Shown: piece by piece, positions 48,481-57,906 of the stretch | How positions within the stretch are numbered: the first letter of the stretch is position 1 | How the letters are laid out: each line of letters starts with the position of its first letter | Assembly: GCF_003952425.1 (NCBI RefSeq) | Contig: NZ_CP034449.1 | Coordinates: 1,984,001-2,048,000 of the forward strand | Length of the DNA: 64,000 nt | DNA from: Mesorhizobium sp. M2A.F.Ca.ET.046.03.2.1 | GTDB taxonomy: Bacteria; Pseudomonadota; Alphaproteobacteria; Rhizobiales; Rhizobiaceae | Direction: 5' to 3' | Made by a program: the position numbers and the translations under genes | Notes under the pieces: generated by a model | What the model was told of the DNA's origin: nothing | The model's input: only the letters and a program-made list of their open reading frames with translations | Database searches by the model: none

Positions 48481-50124
48481 ATGACTCTTTCCGCACCAAC
48501 AGGCTTTGCCTCGAGCGACCTCGTCTATGAGGAAAACTTCTCCGGCACGGCGCTCGACAGCGATTGGCATACCTATATCACCAGCAATGCCGCCAACGGC
48601 TGGGCCTGGAATAGCAATGGGTCGGGAGGAAGCACGCCGGGCGGCCCATATAATGCCGACTATGATATGCCGAGCCAGGTGTCGGTGAGCAACGGGACCT
48701 TGGATCTCACGGCGATCAAACAGCCCATCAGCGGCATAAATCAGGGTGGGGTGGCACAGACATTCCCGATCACGTCCGGCGCCGTCAGCAGCTACGGCAA
48801 CTTCGAATTCAACGGCGGCTACCTTCAGATCAGCATGAAGGCGCCGAGCGGCGGAGGCGCATGGCCAGGCCTCTGGCTGATGCCCGGCGACGGCGCGGGC
48901 AGCAGCGGCGACAATTTCGAGCTCGATATACAGGAGGGTGGATTTACCGGTTCTGGGCCGGCGGACAACAATTTCTCCTGGCACCTCCACGGACCGTCAG
49001 GGTGGGTCGGCGACACCATCGACAGCGGCATCAACCTCACGGGCGGCTTCCACACCTACGGCATCAACTGGGTGCCTGGTGAATCGATCACCTGGTATCT
49101 GGACGGGCAACAAATGGCGCAAGTGACCAGCGCACAGGTCGCGATCCCGGATGAACCGATGCAATTGATGATGAACATGGGGGTCGCGAATTCGAACGCG
49201 AGCGGATGGCATACGGCTCTGGATGGTTCGACCCCATCGTCGATGCAAATGCAGATCGACGGGGTTCAGCTTTATCAGAAGGCGGGCAGCGGCGACACCG
49301 TCACGGGTGCCAACGTCGCTCCCTCGACGACGTCATCGATCCAGACCCCTACGACAGCACCAACCACCCCAACGACCTCGACGACTCCAACCACCCCAAC
49401 GAGACCAACCACCCCGTCAGTGATCGCGCCGGTCCTCACCATCGCCGACCCAACGCTCGACGTGAACGGGCTGGGCGGTACGGTCGACCTCGGGGTCAAG
49501 GTGACAACGACCGACCCCAACGATCTCGTGACCGTGATGGTGACGGGCTTGCCTAAGTACGAGACGATCACCGACAAACTCGACGGCAAGACGTTCAGTG
49601 GCAAGAGTATCACCTTGACGGCCGCGCAGGTCGACAGCGGATTGACGCTGCAATCGAACTACAGGGGCGCGGCTCATCCGGTTGCGACACTCACGCTGAC
49701 GGCAACGGCGAAGGATCCGGCCACAGGCGCCGTCTCGACAGCCTCGCCGCAGACCATCGCCGTAACGGATCCTCGGCCTGCCGCCACCACGACTTCGCCG
49801 CGGGTGATCGCCCAGACGGATCATGAGCATGCTCCCGCTAGGTCGCTAGCGTCCTTGTCAACCCGGCGCTTTGCTTGGCTGAACGAGCACAGGGACTTGG
49901 TCGCCGGCACCGCTAAGACCTTGGCGTCGCAAAACATTACTATGGCGGATCATCCGCTTGCGTCCGGCACGAGTAGAGCGTCCCTCGCAAGCCAGAGTTT
50001 TGCGCTGCTGAACCAGTACCTGGCCGGCAACTCTGGCCACGTCGATCACGGTCAGATCGTGGCGTCCTTGTCGAATGGAACCAACTGGAATCACGACTCG
50101 TACCTGACCAGACCGCAACATTGA
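48481..50124 (+). CDS. Type I-secreted GH16 beta-glycanase
   Basis: A 547-residue protein without an N-terminal signal peptide. The GH16 domain is at residues about 5-265: DLVYEENFSGTALDSDWHTY, GGYLQISMKAPSGGGAWPG and active-site ELDIQEGG (E-x-D-x-x-E). A Thr/Pro linker follows, then a beta-sandwich-like domain (VLTIADPTLDVNGLGGTVDL). A C-terminal tail has two related segments (LASLSTRRFAWLNEHRDL and LASQSFALLNQYLAGN). The adjacent ABC/HlyD genes and lack of signal peptide indicate type I secretion, as for ExsH-like glycanases. No classical RTX nonapeptides are seen. ATG 48481 has AAGGA upstream; the frame from 48397 is longer but unlikely. Confidence 0.88.
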   Translation: MTLSAPTGFASSDLVYEENFSGTALDSDWHTYITSNAANGWAWNSNGSGGSTPGGPYNADYDMPSQVSVSNGTLDLTAIKQPISGINQGGVAQTFPITSGAVSSYGNFEFNGGYLQISMKAPSGGGAWPGLWLMPGDGAGSSGDNFELDIQEGGFTGSGPADNNFSWHLHGPSGWVGDTIDSGINLTGGFHTYGINWVPGESITWYLDGQQMAQVTSAQVAIPDEPMQLMMNMGVANSNASGWHTALDGSTPSSMQMQIDGVQLYQKAGSGDTVTGANVAPSTTSSIQTPTTAPTTPTTSTTPTTPTRPTTPSVIAPVLTIADPTLDVNGLGGTVDLGVKVTTTDPNDLVTVMVTGLPKYETITDKLDGKTFSGKSITLTAAQVDSGLTLQSNYRGAAHPVATLTLTATAKDPATGAVSTASPQTIAVTDPRPAATTTSPRVIAQTDHEHAPARSLASLSTRRFAWLNEHRDLVAGTAKTLASQNITMADHPLASGTSRASLASQSFALLNQYLAGNSGHVDHGQIVASLSNGTNWNHDSYLTRPQH

Positions 50125-50130
50125 TCGCCT

Positions 50131-50162
50131 CCGCACCCAGGGGCTCCAGCGCCTGGGTGCGG
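50131..50162 (+). terminator. Strong hairpin between glycanase and ABC transporter genes
   Basis: CCGCACCCAGG and CCTGGGTGCGG form a perfect 11-bp stem with a 10-nt loop, beginning 7 bp after the glycanase stop. No U-run follows. It may partly terminate or stabilise the glycanase mRNA while allowing lower expression of the secretion genes. Confidence 0.6.
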
Positions 50163-50232
50163 CACCGTCAAGTTTGTGAATCTGAGAAGGAACATCGAAC
50201 GCGGACGCGTATCCGCGAAGGGTTAAGCCAGA

Positions 50233-52875
50233 ATGGCGATGCAGAACGAGAATGCCCACGCCGCAGACTTTGGACTTCGAGCCCTGGCTCTGTTCCTTCG
50301 CTTTCATGGCGTGAACGTTAAGCCCGACCAGATCCGCGATCGCTGTGGCGGCGGCGGTGCAATCGGCATCCGCGCGATGCTTCGTTGCGCCCGCGAGTTC
50401 GGGCTCAAGGTCGGTTCGCGCAAGACACAGTGGAAACAACTTGCGGATATCCGGTTGCCCGGCATCGCTTCACTGCATGATGGTGGATTTCTGCTTCTCG
50501 GAAAGGTCAGCGACAAAGGCGCGGTTGTGCTGCATCCACCCTCTTCAAATGCGAAGCTGATCACGCGAGCGGAATTCGAAGCAATGTGGGACGGCCGTTT
50601 GATCTTGGCTGGATCACAGAACGTCGCGCAGCGGGCGCTCCATGCCCTTATTGGCCGTGGGCGTGATCTGGTACGGCGCGCCAGCAGTACCTTGATGCGT
50701 GTTCGTTTCGCCGATCGACGCGATGAGGCCGCCCAGACGGCGGGCACTGCGTCTGAGTGCGGCGATGACCCAAGGCTCGTCGCCTTGGCGATATTGCTGC
50801 GTTGCCATGGCATCGCGGCCGAGCCGGACCAAATTCGGCATCGCATGGGCGCGGCGCGAGTGGGCGTTACCGAAGTGCTGCGCTGTGCAAAAGATTTCGG
50901 ACTCAAGGCTCGGGCACAGAGGACGAGCTGGAATCGGCTTGCGGTTACTCCGCTGCCGGGAATCGCCGTGCTTCGGGACGGTGGATTCCTGATCCTCGGC
51001 AAAGTCGTCGACGACAAGCTCCTCGTTCAGCGCCCATCGTCGCCGCAACCCATTACAATGAGCCAGGCCGAACTTGAGTCCATCTGGGACGGCGATATCA
51101 TCCTGATGACCCGGCGCGCTGCCCTTACGGACCTGTCCCGGCGGTTTGACATCGGCTGGTTTCTCGGCGCGGTCCACAAATACCGCCATCTTCTCGGCGA
51201 AGTGCTGATCGCGTCATTCTTCCTTCAGGTCTTTGCCCTCATCTCGCCCCTGTTCTTCCAGGTGGTCATCGACAAGGTGCTCGTGCATCGAAGCATGAGC
51301 ACGCTCGACGTCCTGGTCGCGGGCCTTATCGCGCTGACCGTTTTCGAAACTGTTCTCGGCACGCTGCGCGTCTATCTGTTCGCGCACACGACGAACCGCA
51401 TCGACGTCGAGCTCGGCGCCCGGCTGTTTCGTCACCTGATGGCGTTGCCGATCGCATATTTCCAGACACGCCGCGTCGGGGATTCAGTCGCACGCGTCCG
51501 CGAGCTCGAGAATATCCGGCAGTTCCTGACGAGCTCGGCGCTCACGCTTGTCATTGATCTCGTCTTCACCGTCGTTTTCCTTGCGGTGATGTTCTATTAC
51601 ACAACTCCGTTGACTCTGATCGTCCTGTCGTCGTTCCCATTCTACATCGGCATTTCTGCGGGAGCTGCGCCGCTGTTTCGCCGGCGCCTCGATGAGAAGT
51701 TCGATCGCGGCTCGGAGAATCAAGCTTTTCTGGTCGAGACCGTGACGGGCGTCGAGACGCTGAAGGCCATGGCGGTCGAGCCGCAGATGCAGCGCCGCTG
51801 GGAGGAGCAGCTCGCCGCCTATGTGACCGCAAGCTTCCGCGTGCTCAGCCTGAACAATACTGCGAGCCAGGCGGTGCAGATGATCAACAAGCTGGTCGTC
51901 GCCGCAACCCTTTACTTCGGCGCCAAGCTCGTGATCGGCGGCGACCTGACCGTCGGCGAGCTCGTCGCATTCAATATGCTGGCCGGGCGCGTGAGCATGC
52001 CGGTGCTGCGGCTCGCGCAGATCTGGCAGGATTTCCATCAGGCCCGCCTGTCGATCGATCGCCTTGGCGATATCCTCAACACCATTCCCGAGCCAAGCTT
52101 CAATCCTGGCCGCGCCGCATTGCCGGCAATCCGCGGGCAGGTGACATTCGAGCATGCGACTTTCCGCTACCGGGTCGACGGCCCCGAGGTGCTGCACGAT
52201 GTCTCGTTCAGCGTCGAGCCCGGTCAGGTTATCGGCATCGTGGGCTCCTCGGGGTCAGGCAAGAGCACCGTCGCCAAGCTGATACAGCGGCTCTATGTGC
52301 CGGAGAGCGGACGCGTGCTGGTCGATGGCGTCGATCTGGCGATGGTCGACCTAACCTGGCTTCGACGCCAGATAGGTGTCGTCTTGCAAGAGAACGTGCT
52401 CTTCAACCGATCCATTCGCGAGAACATCGCGCTCGCTGATCCGGCTATGCCGATGGACCGCGTCATTGCAGCGGCATCGCTGGCCGGCGCTCACGACTTC
52501 ATCCTCGAGCTGCCGGAGGGATATGACACCATCGTGGGCGAACGCGGCAGCAGTCTTTCCGGCGGGCAGCGCCAGCGTGTCGCAATCGCTCGGGCACTCA
52601 TTGCCGATCCGCGCATCCTTATCCTCGATGAGGCGACCAGCGCCCTGGACTACGAAAGCGAGCGCGCCATTCAGCAGAACATGAAACGAATCTCTGCAGG
52701 CCGAACCGTCTTCGTCATCGCTCATCGGCTCTCGACCGTGCGCCACGCGAACCGGATCATCACGATAGAGCATGGCCGTATCGTCGAGGATGGTACCCAT
52801 GATGACCTGATCCGCTCGAACGGGCGTTACGCAAACCTCCACTATCTGCAGGCTGGCATCCATGAAGTCCGCTAG
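50233..52875 (+). CDS. Type I secretion ABC transporter with two tandem C39-like domains
   Basis: An 880-residue HlyB-type protein. Two N-terminal C39-like domains at residues about 10-127 and 177-295 are clearly duplicates: PDQIRDRCG versus PDQIRHRMG, LRCAREFGLK versus LRCAKDFGLK, LPGIASLHDGGFLLLGKV versus LPGIAVLRDGGFLILGKV. Neither has the catalytic Cys at the usual N-terminal site, so they are CLD-type substrate binders. A transmembrane domain (about 305-600) follows, then an ATPase with GSSGSGKST, LSGGQRQRVAIARAL, ILILDEATSALD and AHRLST. Family members normally have one such domain and about 700-730 residues. It probably exports the GH16 protein upstream. Confidence 0.92.
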   Translation: MAMQNENAHAADFGLRALALFLRFHGVNVKPDQIRDRCGGGGAIGIRAMLRCAREFGLKVGSRKTQWKQLADIRLPGIASLHDGGFLLLGKVSDKGAVVLHPPSSNAKLITRAEFEAMWDGRLILAGSQNVAQRALHALIGRGRDLVRRASSTLMRVRFADRRDEAAQTAGTASECGDDPRLVALAILLRCHGIAAEPDQIRHRMGAARVGVTEVLRCAKDFGLKARAQRTSWNRLAVTPLPGIAVLRDGGFLILGKVVDDKLLVQRPSSPQPITMSQAELESIWDGDIILMTRRAALTDLSRRFDIGWFLGAVHKYRHLLGEVLIASFFLQVFALISPLFFQVVIDKVLVHRSMSTLDVLVAGLIALTVFETVLGTLRVYLFAHTTNRIDVELGARLFRHLMALPIAYFQTRRVGDSVARVRELENIRQFLTSSALTLVIDLVFTVVFLAVMFYYTTPLTLIVLSSFPFYIGISAGAAPLFRRRLDEKFDRGSENQAFLVETVTGVETLKAMAVEPQMQRRWEEQLAAYVTASFRVLSLNNTASQAVQMINKLVVAATLYFGAKLVIGGDLTVGELVAFNMLAGRVSMPVLRLAQIWQDFHQARLSIDRLGDILNTIPEPSFNPGRAALPAIRGQVTFEHATFRYRVDGPEVLHDVSFSVEPGQVIGIVGSSGSGKSTVAKLIQRLYVPESGRVLVDGVDLAMVDLTWLRRQIGVVLQENVLFNRSIRENIALADPAMPMDRVIAAASLAGAHDFILELPEGYDTIVGERGSSLSGGQRQRVAIARALIADPRILILDEATSALDYESERAIQQNMKRISAGRTVFVIAHRLSTVRHANRIITIEHGRIVEDGTHDDLIRSNGRYANLHYLQAGIHEVR

Positions 52876-54286
52876 CCGAAACATCGTCCCATTTCCGAGA
52901 GCCCAAGTTCGCCGCCACGAGCACGAAGTAGCGTTCCTGCCGGCAGCGCTCGAAATCACCGAAACGCCACCGTCGCCGATCGGTCGCGCGATCGCGGCGA
53001 GTATCGTCGCAGTCTTCTGCGTCACGCTGATTTGGGCGTCGTTAGGCAGCATCGATATCGTCGCAACGGCGACGGGCAAGATCGTGCCAGACGGGCGCAC
53101 CAAGCTGATTCAGCCGTTCGAGACGGGCATTGTCCGCGCCATCAATATACGCGATGGACAGAACGTGAAGGCCGGTGACGTGCTGATCGAGCTCGACCCG
53201 ACCATGACGGAAGCCGACCAGCAGCGCCAGAGAAGTGATCTCCTTTCGGCCGAACTCGACGTCGCCCGGCTGCGCGCCGCGCTCGCCGAGGATCCACTTG
53301 CGGCCTTCCGGCCGCCGCAGGGCGCGAGCGCAGTGGACATCGAGATGCATCGTCAGTTTCTGATCAGTCAGGTCGCCGAACAGAACGCCAAGCTCGCGGA
53401 GATCGAGCGCCAGCAGAATCAGAGAGAAGCGGAACGATCAACGACCTTGGCAAGCGTCGCGAAGCTCCAGGCTACAACACCGGTGCTGCAGGAGCGAGTC
53501 GATATTCGCAAAAAGCTCGTCGACAACGCGCTTGCTTCGAAGGTCGACTATCTCTCCGAGTATCAGGAGTTGGTCGGCCTTCAGCAGGATCTCAACCTGC
53601 AGCAGAGCCGGCTGCGCGAAGCCGATGCAGCCATCGCGGTGCTAAGGGAAACGAGAGAAAAGACCGTCGCGGAGTATCGGCGCGCGACCTATGACGCACT
53701 CGCGAAAGCCGACCAAAGGGTTGAGAGTGCCGAGCAGGAGGAGACCAAGGCAGAGCAGCGCACGAAGTTCCAACGATTGACCGCGCCGGTCGACGGCGTC
53801 GTACAACAACTCGCCGTTCACACGATAGGAGGCGTGGTCACGCCTGCTCAGCCGCTGGCCGTGGTGGTTCCGAGCGAGAGCCATCTCGAAATCGAGGCCA
53901 TGCTCTCCAACCGAGATATCGGATTCGTCCACCCGGGACAGAAGACAGAAATCAAGGTCGACACATTCAACTTCACCCGCTACGGGCTTCTTCATGGAGA
54001 AGTGCTCAGCGTGTCACCGGACGCCATACCTCGCGAGAGGCAGAGCGGTTCGAACGACCGCGCATCGGGCGCAGAGCAGAGCGACAGTGAGCCGAGGGGT
54101 CAGGAACTGGAATATGCCGCGCGCGTTTCGCTTGACCGTGCGTACATGCAGGTGGACGACAAGCTCGTCAAGCTCAGTCCGGGCATGGCGGTGACGATCG
54201 AGATCAAGACTGGCGCGCGCAGTATCATTGGCTACTTTCTCTCGCCGCTGGCGAAATACAAACACGAAGCGCTGCGAGACCGTTAA
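52862..54286 (+). CDS. HlyD-family membrane fusion protein of type I secretion system
   Basis: A 474-residue adaptor. One N-terminal transmembrane helix (AIAASIVAVFCVTLIWASLG) is followed by the HlyD lipoyl half (GIVRAINIRDGQNVKAGDVL), a long alpha-helical hairpin rich in Glu/Gln/Arg, the second lipoyl half (LTAPVDGVVQQLAVHTIGGV) and a beta-barrel with C-terminal LSPGMAVTIEIKTGARSI. It connects the ABC protein to an outer-membrane channel of the TolC type, which is not encoded here. The start overlaps the ABC gene by 14 bp. Confidence 0.93.
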   Translation: MKSASRNIVPFPRAQVRRHEHEVAFLPAALEITETPPSPIGRAIAASIVAVFCVTLIWASLGSIDIVATATGKIVPDGRTKLIQPFETGIVRAINIRDGQNVKAGDVLIELDPTMTEADQQRQRSDLLSAELDVARLRAALAEDPLAAFRPPQGASAVDIEMHRQFLISQVAEQNAKLAEIERQQNQREAERSTTLASVAKLQATTPVLQERVDIRKKLVDNALASKVDYLSEYQELVGLQQDLNLQQSRLREADAAIAVLRETREKTVAEYRRATYDALAKADQRVESAEQEETKAEQRTKFQRLTAPVDGVVQQLAVHTIGGVVTPAQPLAVVVPSESHLEIEAMLSNRDIGFVHPGQKTEIKVDTFNFTRYGLLHGEVLSVSPDAIPRERQSGSNDRASGAEQSDSEPRGQELEYAARVSLDRAYMQVDDKLVKLSPGMAVTIEIKTGARSIIGYFLSPLAKYKHEALRDR

Positions 54287-54435
54287 GAAAGCGCACGAGA
54301 CATCCTTGCGGCCGTCGCAGGGGTGCTTCAATAGGATGGGGGCAAACCGGGGCATTCGGACTACCCCAATTCATGAAGAGAGCTTAGGCTACACAGCGTG
54401 CTAGGATCGTTCCGTGCGCAATTGCGGATGGAAAC

Positions 54436-54909
54436 GTGACGCTCAACCTAGTCGGTCAAGCCAAGTCGAACATATTCGCCTTCGAAACCAGCGCTCTCGT
54501 CAAAGCCACTGGCTTCCGGGAATGCGACACGTGTTGGTGGTTGGGGCATCCAGGCTCCGAGAAAGAGCCCGAGTTCAATTTGATGGTGGTACAGGCGCTC
54601 GGCATGGGGCTCGGCTTCGATGACGACGGCGACCGCGATTGCGACGTCGATGGAGGCCGCGAGATTTTCGCAGACAAGTTTGGCGTCATGCTGGCGCGGA
54701 ACATCTCCGCGCTGGATCCGAAATCTACGTTCGTCATGGACGTGACGCCGACGGGGCTTTTCATGACGGACCCGGCTCTCGCGCAAAATAATTCCATGAG
54801 CGACTACTGGAGGACCGGGCACTCCTGCATCAAAAGGCGTGCTGCCGAGCTCCATGCCATGGCCCTGCGCCGCAATCCAGAAGTCGGCGCCTACAGCCAA
54901 ACATTCTGA
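54436..54909 (+). pseudogene. Phosphomannomutase/phosphoglucomutase fragment
   Basis: A middle piece of a ManB/ExoC-type hexose phosphomutase. LGFDDDGDRDCDVDGGREIF corresponds to the metal-binding GFDGDGDR motif with a substitution, and FADKFGVMLARNISALDPKS, DVTPTGLFMTDPAL and YWRTGHSCIKRRAAEL match the following domain. The N-terminal phosphoserine domain and the C-terminal domain are absent, so it cannot be functional. It lies just before a broken mannose-1-phosphate guanylyltransferase gene. Confidence 0.7.
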
Positions 54910-54922
54910 GAGGAACTGGACC

Positions 54923-55560
54923 ATGCCGGGCCGGATCGTATGTTTTGTCATGAGCGGGGGCGTTGGTTCACGGCTATGGCCGCTCTCGCGCGAAGACAAT
55001 CCCAAGCAATTCCACGACATTTCCGGCGACGGATCCATGCTTGCGAAGACCGTTCGGCCTCAAGGCCCGGTCCGAAGGTGAGACCCCAATCTACCTGATA
55101 GCGTCCGAGCGACATGCCGATCGCGTCATCTCCGACATCAGTCCACTCGGATAGGACGGCGGCAGACCGATTTTCGAGCCAGTTGGCCGCAACACCGCCG
55201 CGGCAGTCGCCATAGCAACCCTGCAGACGATCTTCGAGCATGGCTCCGACGCGCTTGTGCTCGTGGTCCCCTCCGATCATGAGATATCAACCGAGGCGCA
55301 ATTCTGGGAAACCGTCGAGATGGGCCGGCCTGTGGCCGAGTCAGGACGCCTTGTCATATTCGGCATCAAGCCGACACATCCGGAAACCGGGTACGGCTAC
55401 ATCGAGGTTGCGGCAAATGCTGACGGCGTGGCCGCCGTTGCGCGCTTTGTCGAGAAGCCCGATGCCGAGACAGCTCGCCAATATGCGTCTTCGGGGAGGT
55501 TCTATTGGAACGCCGGCCTGTTCCTGTTTCGAGCGGACACGATGCGCAGGCATTTCTTGA
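54923..55560 (+). pseudogene. Mannose-1-phosphate guanylyltransferase domain, frameshifted and with an internal stop
   Basis: The start reads MPGRIVCFVMSGGVGSRLWP, then LSREDNPKQFHDI, the pyrophosphorylase signature. Near 55060 the frame shifts by one base to GETPIYLIASERHADRVISD. A TAG at 55152 interrupts it, after which the same frame continues as PIFEPVGRNTAAAVAIATL, LVVPSDHEI and TGYGYIEVAANADG. Near 55550 a second frameshift leads into the intact frame of the AGE-family gene. At least three lesions: the guanylyltransferase is very probably dead. Confidence 0.78.
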
Positions 55561-57220
55561 GTTCCGGCCAGATATCTGGGACAGCGCCGAACGGGCCTAT
55601 AAGACCGCACGGGACGACGTTTCAGGCATCTACCTACCACGGAGCTTCTACTCAGCTGTCCCGTCGAGTTCGATCGACTACGCCGTCATGGAGCGTGCCC
55701 ACGACATCGCGATGGTTACGGCCTCCTTCCGCTGGAATGATCTTGGATCGTGGCAATCGCTGCTCGAAGCCAGCCCTGTCGACAGCGACGGCAACGTTGT
55801 GATGGGAGATGTCGTCGCGATGGACTGCAGCAGGTCCTACCTTCGAAGCCAGGGCAGGCTGCTGACCGTCGTCGGAATGAAGGATGTGGCGGTGGTGGCA
55901 ACACCGGACGCGGTATTTGTTGCCCCCGTCAGCCACAGCCAGAACGTCAAGAAGGTTGTCGAGCAGTTGGAGAAGAGCGGACGACTCGAAACCAAGTTCA
56001 CGGCGTCGGAAGACCGGGTCATCGTCAGTGGGTCATGGCGCAAGCGCGTCGAGCACTGGCTTTTCGACGAAACACTGCCGGTATGGTCCACTGCAGGGGT
56101 CGACGATGTGTATGGCGGATTTCATGAGTCGCTCGGTTTTGATGCGAGGCCGCTACGCAAGCCCAAACGCATGCGGACAATGGCACGTCAGATCTACGCT
56201 TTCGCGGTGGCCAAGGAACGCGGTTGGCCTGGGCCCGCCGACAAACTTCTCAACCACGGGATCGACTTCATCGCGAAATGCGGTCGTACCGACCGTGGCG
56301 GCTGGGTACGCACCCTAAAATGCGACGGCGGCGTGGCTGATCCGGCGGAGGATGCCTACGACCAAGCCTGTGTGCTGCTGGCGCTTGCCCATGCTCATCG
56401 ATGCGGCCACCAGGATGCCCTACGGCTTGCACAAGAGACATTTCATTTCATCGACACGCATCTCGAGGATGCCAGCCTGAACGGCTTCCTCGAGAGCCCC
56501 GTCTGGAGCGGGGTGCGGCTCTCGAACCCTCACATGCACATGCTGGAATCCTTCCTTGCCTGGCATGGCGTCACGGGCGACCGCGCATACCTGCGTCGCG
56601 CGGCACGCGTCATCGATCTCTTTCGATGCCATTTCTTCGACCAGGAGAGCTGGACACTTGGAGAACGCTTCGACGTCGATTGGCTGCCGTTGCCGGGAGA
56701 CGAGGGACAGTGGACCGAACCAGGCCACCATTTCGAATGGGCCTTCCTCCTCGTCGATTTCGCGCGGGCGAGCGGCCAGAAGGACTTAGTTGCGTTTGCG
56801 AGAAAGCTCTATTCGTCGGCGGTTGCCAGCGGTTTGAACCGGGCCACGGGTCTGGCCTATGCAGCCGTCTCGCGCCACGGACTGCCCCTCGACCGTCTTT
56901 CGCGAAGCTGGCCGCAGTGCGAGGCGATCAAGGCGGCAGTTGCGCTTGATGGTATTGGCGGGCCTGACTTGAAACCCGAGATCGAAGCGCGCGTTGCCCG
57001 GCTCTTCAGATGGCATATCGATCCCGCACCACTTGGCTTATGGATCGACAGGATTGATGAGCGCGGAAGGTCAGTAGCGACGGAGGTCCCCGCGAGCATC
57101 TTCTACCATCTGGTCACAGCTTTGATGCAGTACCTGGACAAGACCGGGGGACAGGTCGAGGCTTTCCCGCTGCCAGTTTCGGAAACCGGTAAGTCCTCTC
57201 TTAGGCAGGTCTACGCCTGA
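55505..57220 (+). CDS. C-terminal part of GMP synthase fusion with AGE-family (mannose isomerase-like) domain
   Basis: An intact frame of 571 residues. Its first about 170 residues continue the guanylyltransferase fold (IDYAVMERAHDIAMVTASFR, WNDLGSWQSLLEASP). The remainder is an N-acylglucosamine 2-epimerase/mannose isomerase domain: VYGGFHESLGFDARPLRKPK, RQIYAFAVAKERGWPG, NPHMHMLESFLAWHG and EPGHHFEWAFLLVDFARAS carry the conserved His/Arg/Glu residues. The parent gene was a two-domain GDP-mannose pyrophosphorylase/phosphomannose isomerase-like enzyme. Whether the remaining frame is translated is uncertain, because the natural start lies in the broken part. Confidence 0.65.
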   Translation: MERRPVPVSSGHDAQAFLEFRPDIWDSAERAYKTARDDVSGIYLPRSFYSAVPSSSIDYAVMERAHDIAMVTASFRWNDLGSWQSLLEASPVDSDGNVVMGDVVAMDCSRSYLRSQGRLLTVVGMKDVAVVATPDAVFVAPVSHSQNVKKVVEQLEKSGRLETKFTASEDRVIVSGSWRKRVEHWLFDETLPVWSTAGVDDVYGGFHESLGFDARPLRKPKRMRTMARQIYAFAVAKERGWPGPADKLLNHGIDFIAKCGRTDRGGWVRTLKCDGGVADPAEDAYDQACVLLALAHAHRCGHQDALRLAQETFHFIDTHLEDASLNGFLESPVWSGVRLSNPHMHMLESFLAWHGVTGDRAYLRRAARVIDLFRCHFFDQESWTLGERFDVDWLPLPGDEGQWTEPGHHFEWAFLLVDFARASGQKDLVAFARKLYSSAVASGLNRATGLAYAAVSRHGLPLDRLSRSWPQCEAIKAAVALDGIGGPDLKPEIEARVARLFRWHIDPAPLGLWIDRIDERGRSVATEVPASIFYHLVTALMQYLDKTGGQVEAFPLPVSETGKSSLRQVYA

Positions 57221-57589
57221 CTTGACGGTCCCTCGTCAGGCGGAATGCAGTGCAAGCTCGCTGGGCTGCCGAAGGGCTTCACGCTGCTCGGACTGAAAAG
57301 GTCGTTTGGCGCCTATCTTCGTCGAAGTCGAGCCTTCGACCAGCGGCTCATGTATGTATTAGACAGATTGGCAGGCGTAGGCTTCTGCCTCCAGCGCTCA
57401 AGCTTTTCGTGCCTGGTCGCCCCTGCTGAGATCCTTCGGGCGCTCATTTTCCGGCGTCACCCCGACGCCATGCGTTGTAAACATTAGCAAATGCTGATAC
57501 ATGGGTGACGGAGCCGGCTGGCTCACAACGGCAGGCTCAAGGCCCGGCAGTCATACCCGCACACCCAAACGGCAAGATTGTCGGGCCGC
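57221..57589. other. Intergenic region after AGE-family gene
   Basis: About 370 bp. An 80-codon frame at 57245 has no domain and weak initiation. No terminator-like stem was clear by eye. Confidence 0.3.
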
Positions 57590-57790
57590 TTACGGACAAG
57601 TCATCCAACGCTTGCGCTGCTCCGGCGTCATAGCGCGGTTTGTAAGCTGAAGATTCCGATCGTCACAGCCGGTCGGTCTGACATTCGCTGCAAAGGATGA
57701 TCTTGAGCAAGTCCCATGAAGGCATGGCTGGTCTGGCCCGAACCGGCGCACTGGCTCGCCTGCGCGTTGGGTCAGACAGGAATGACGCTC
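57590..57790 (-). pseudogene. Broken small CxxC protein (copy 1)
   Basis: Minus-strand segments in shifting frames read RRFGPDQPCLH, DLLKIILCSECQTDR, DDRNLQ and TPEQRKRW. They match the copy at 60898-61074 in the same order, including the LLKI-CxEC core. At least two frameshifts break it. The family is a small rhizobial protein with a single CxxC, perhaps zinc-binding. Confidence 0.45.
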
Positions 57791-57906
57791 CGATGCTGCA
57801 GCGAATTTCATCGCCGACCATTGGTACCCTCCTCTCCGCCCCTATCGAACTCGCCGGCGACTGGGGCCGCATGATCCCTCGTTCCGCCGATTAGATCCTT
57901 GAGCGC

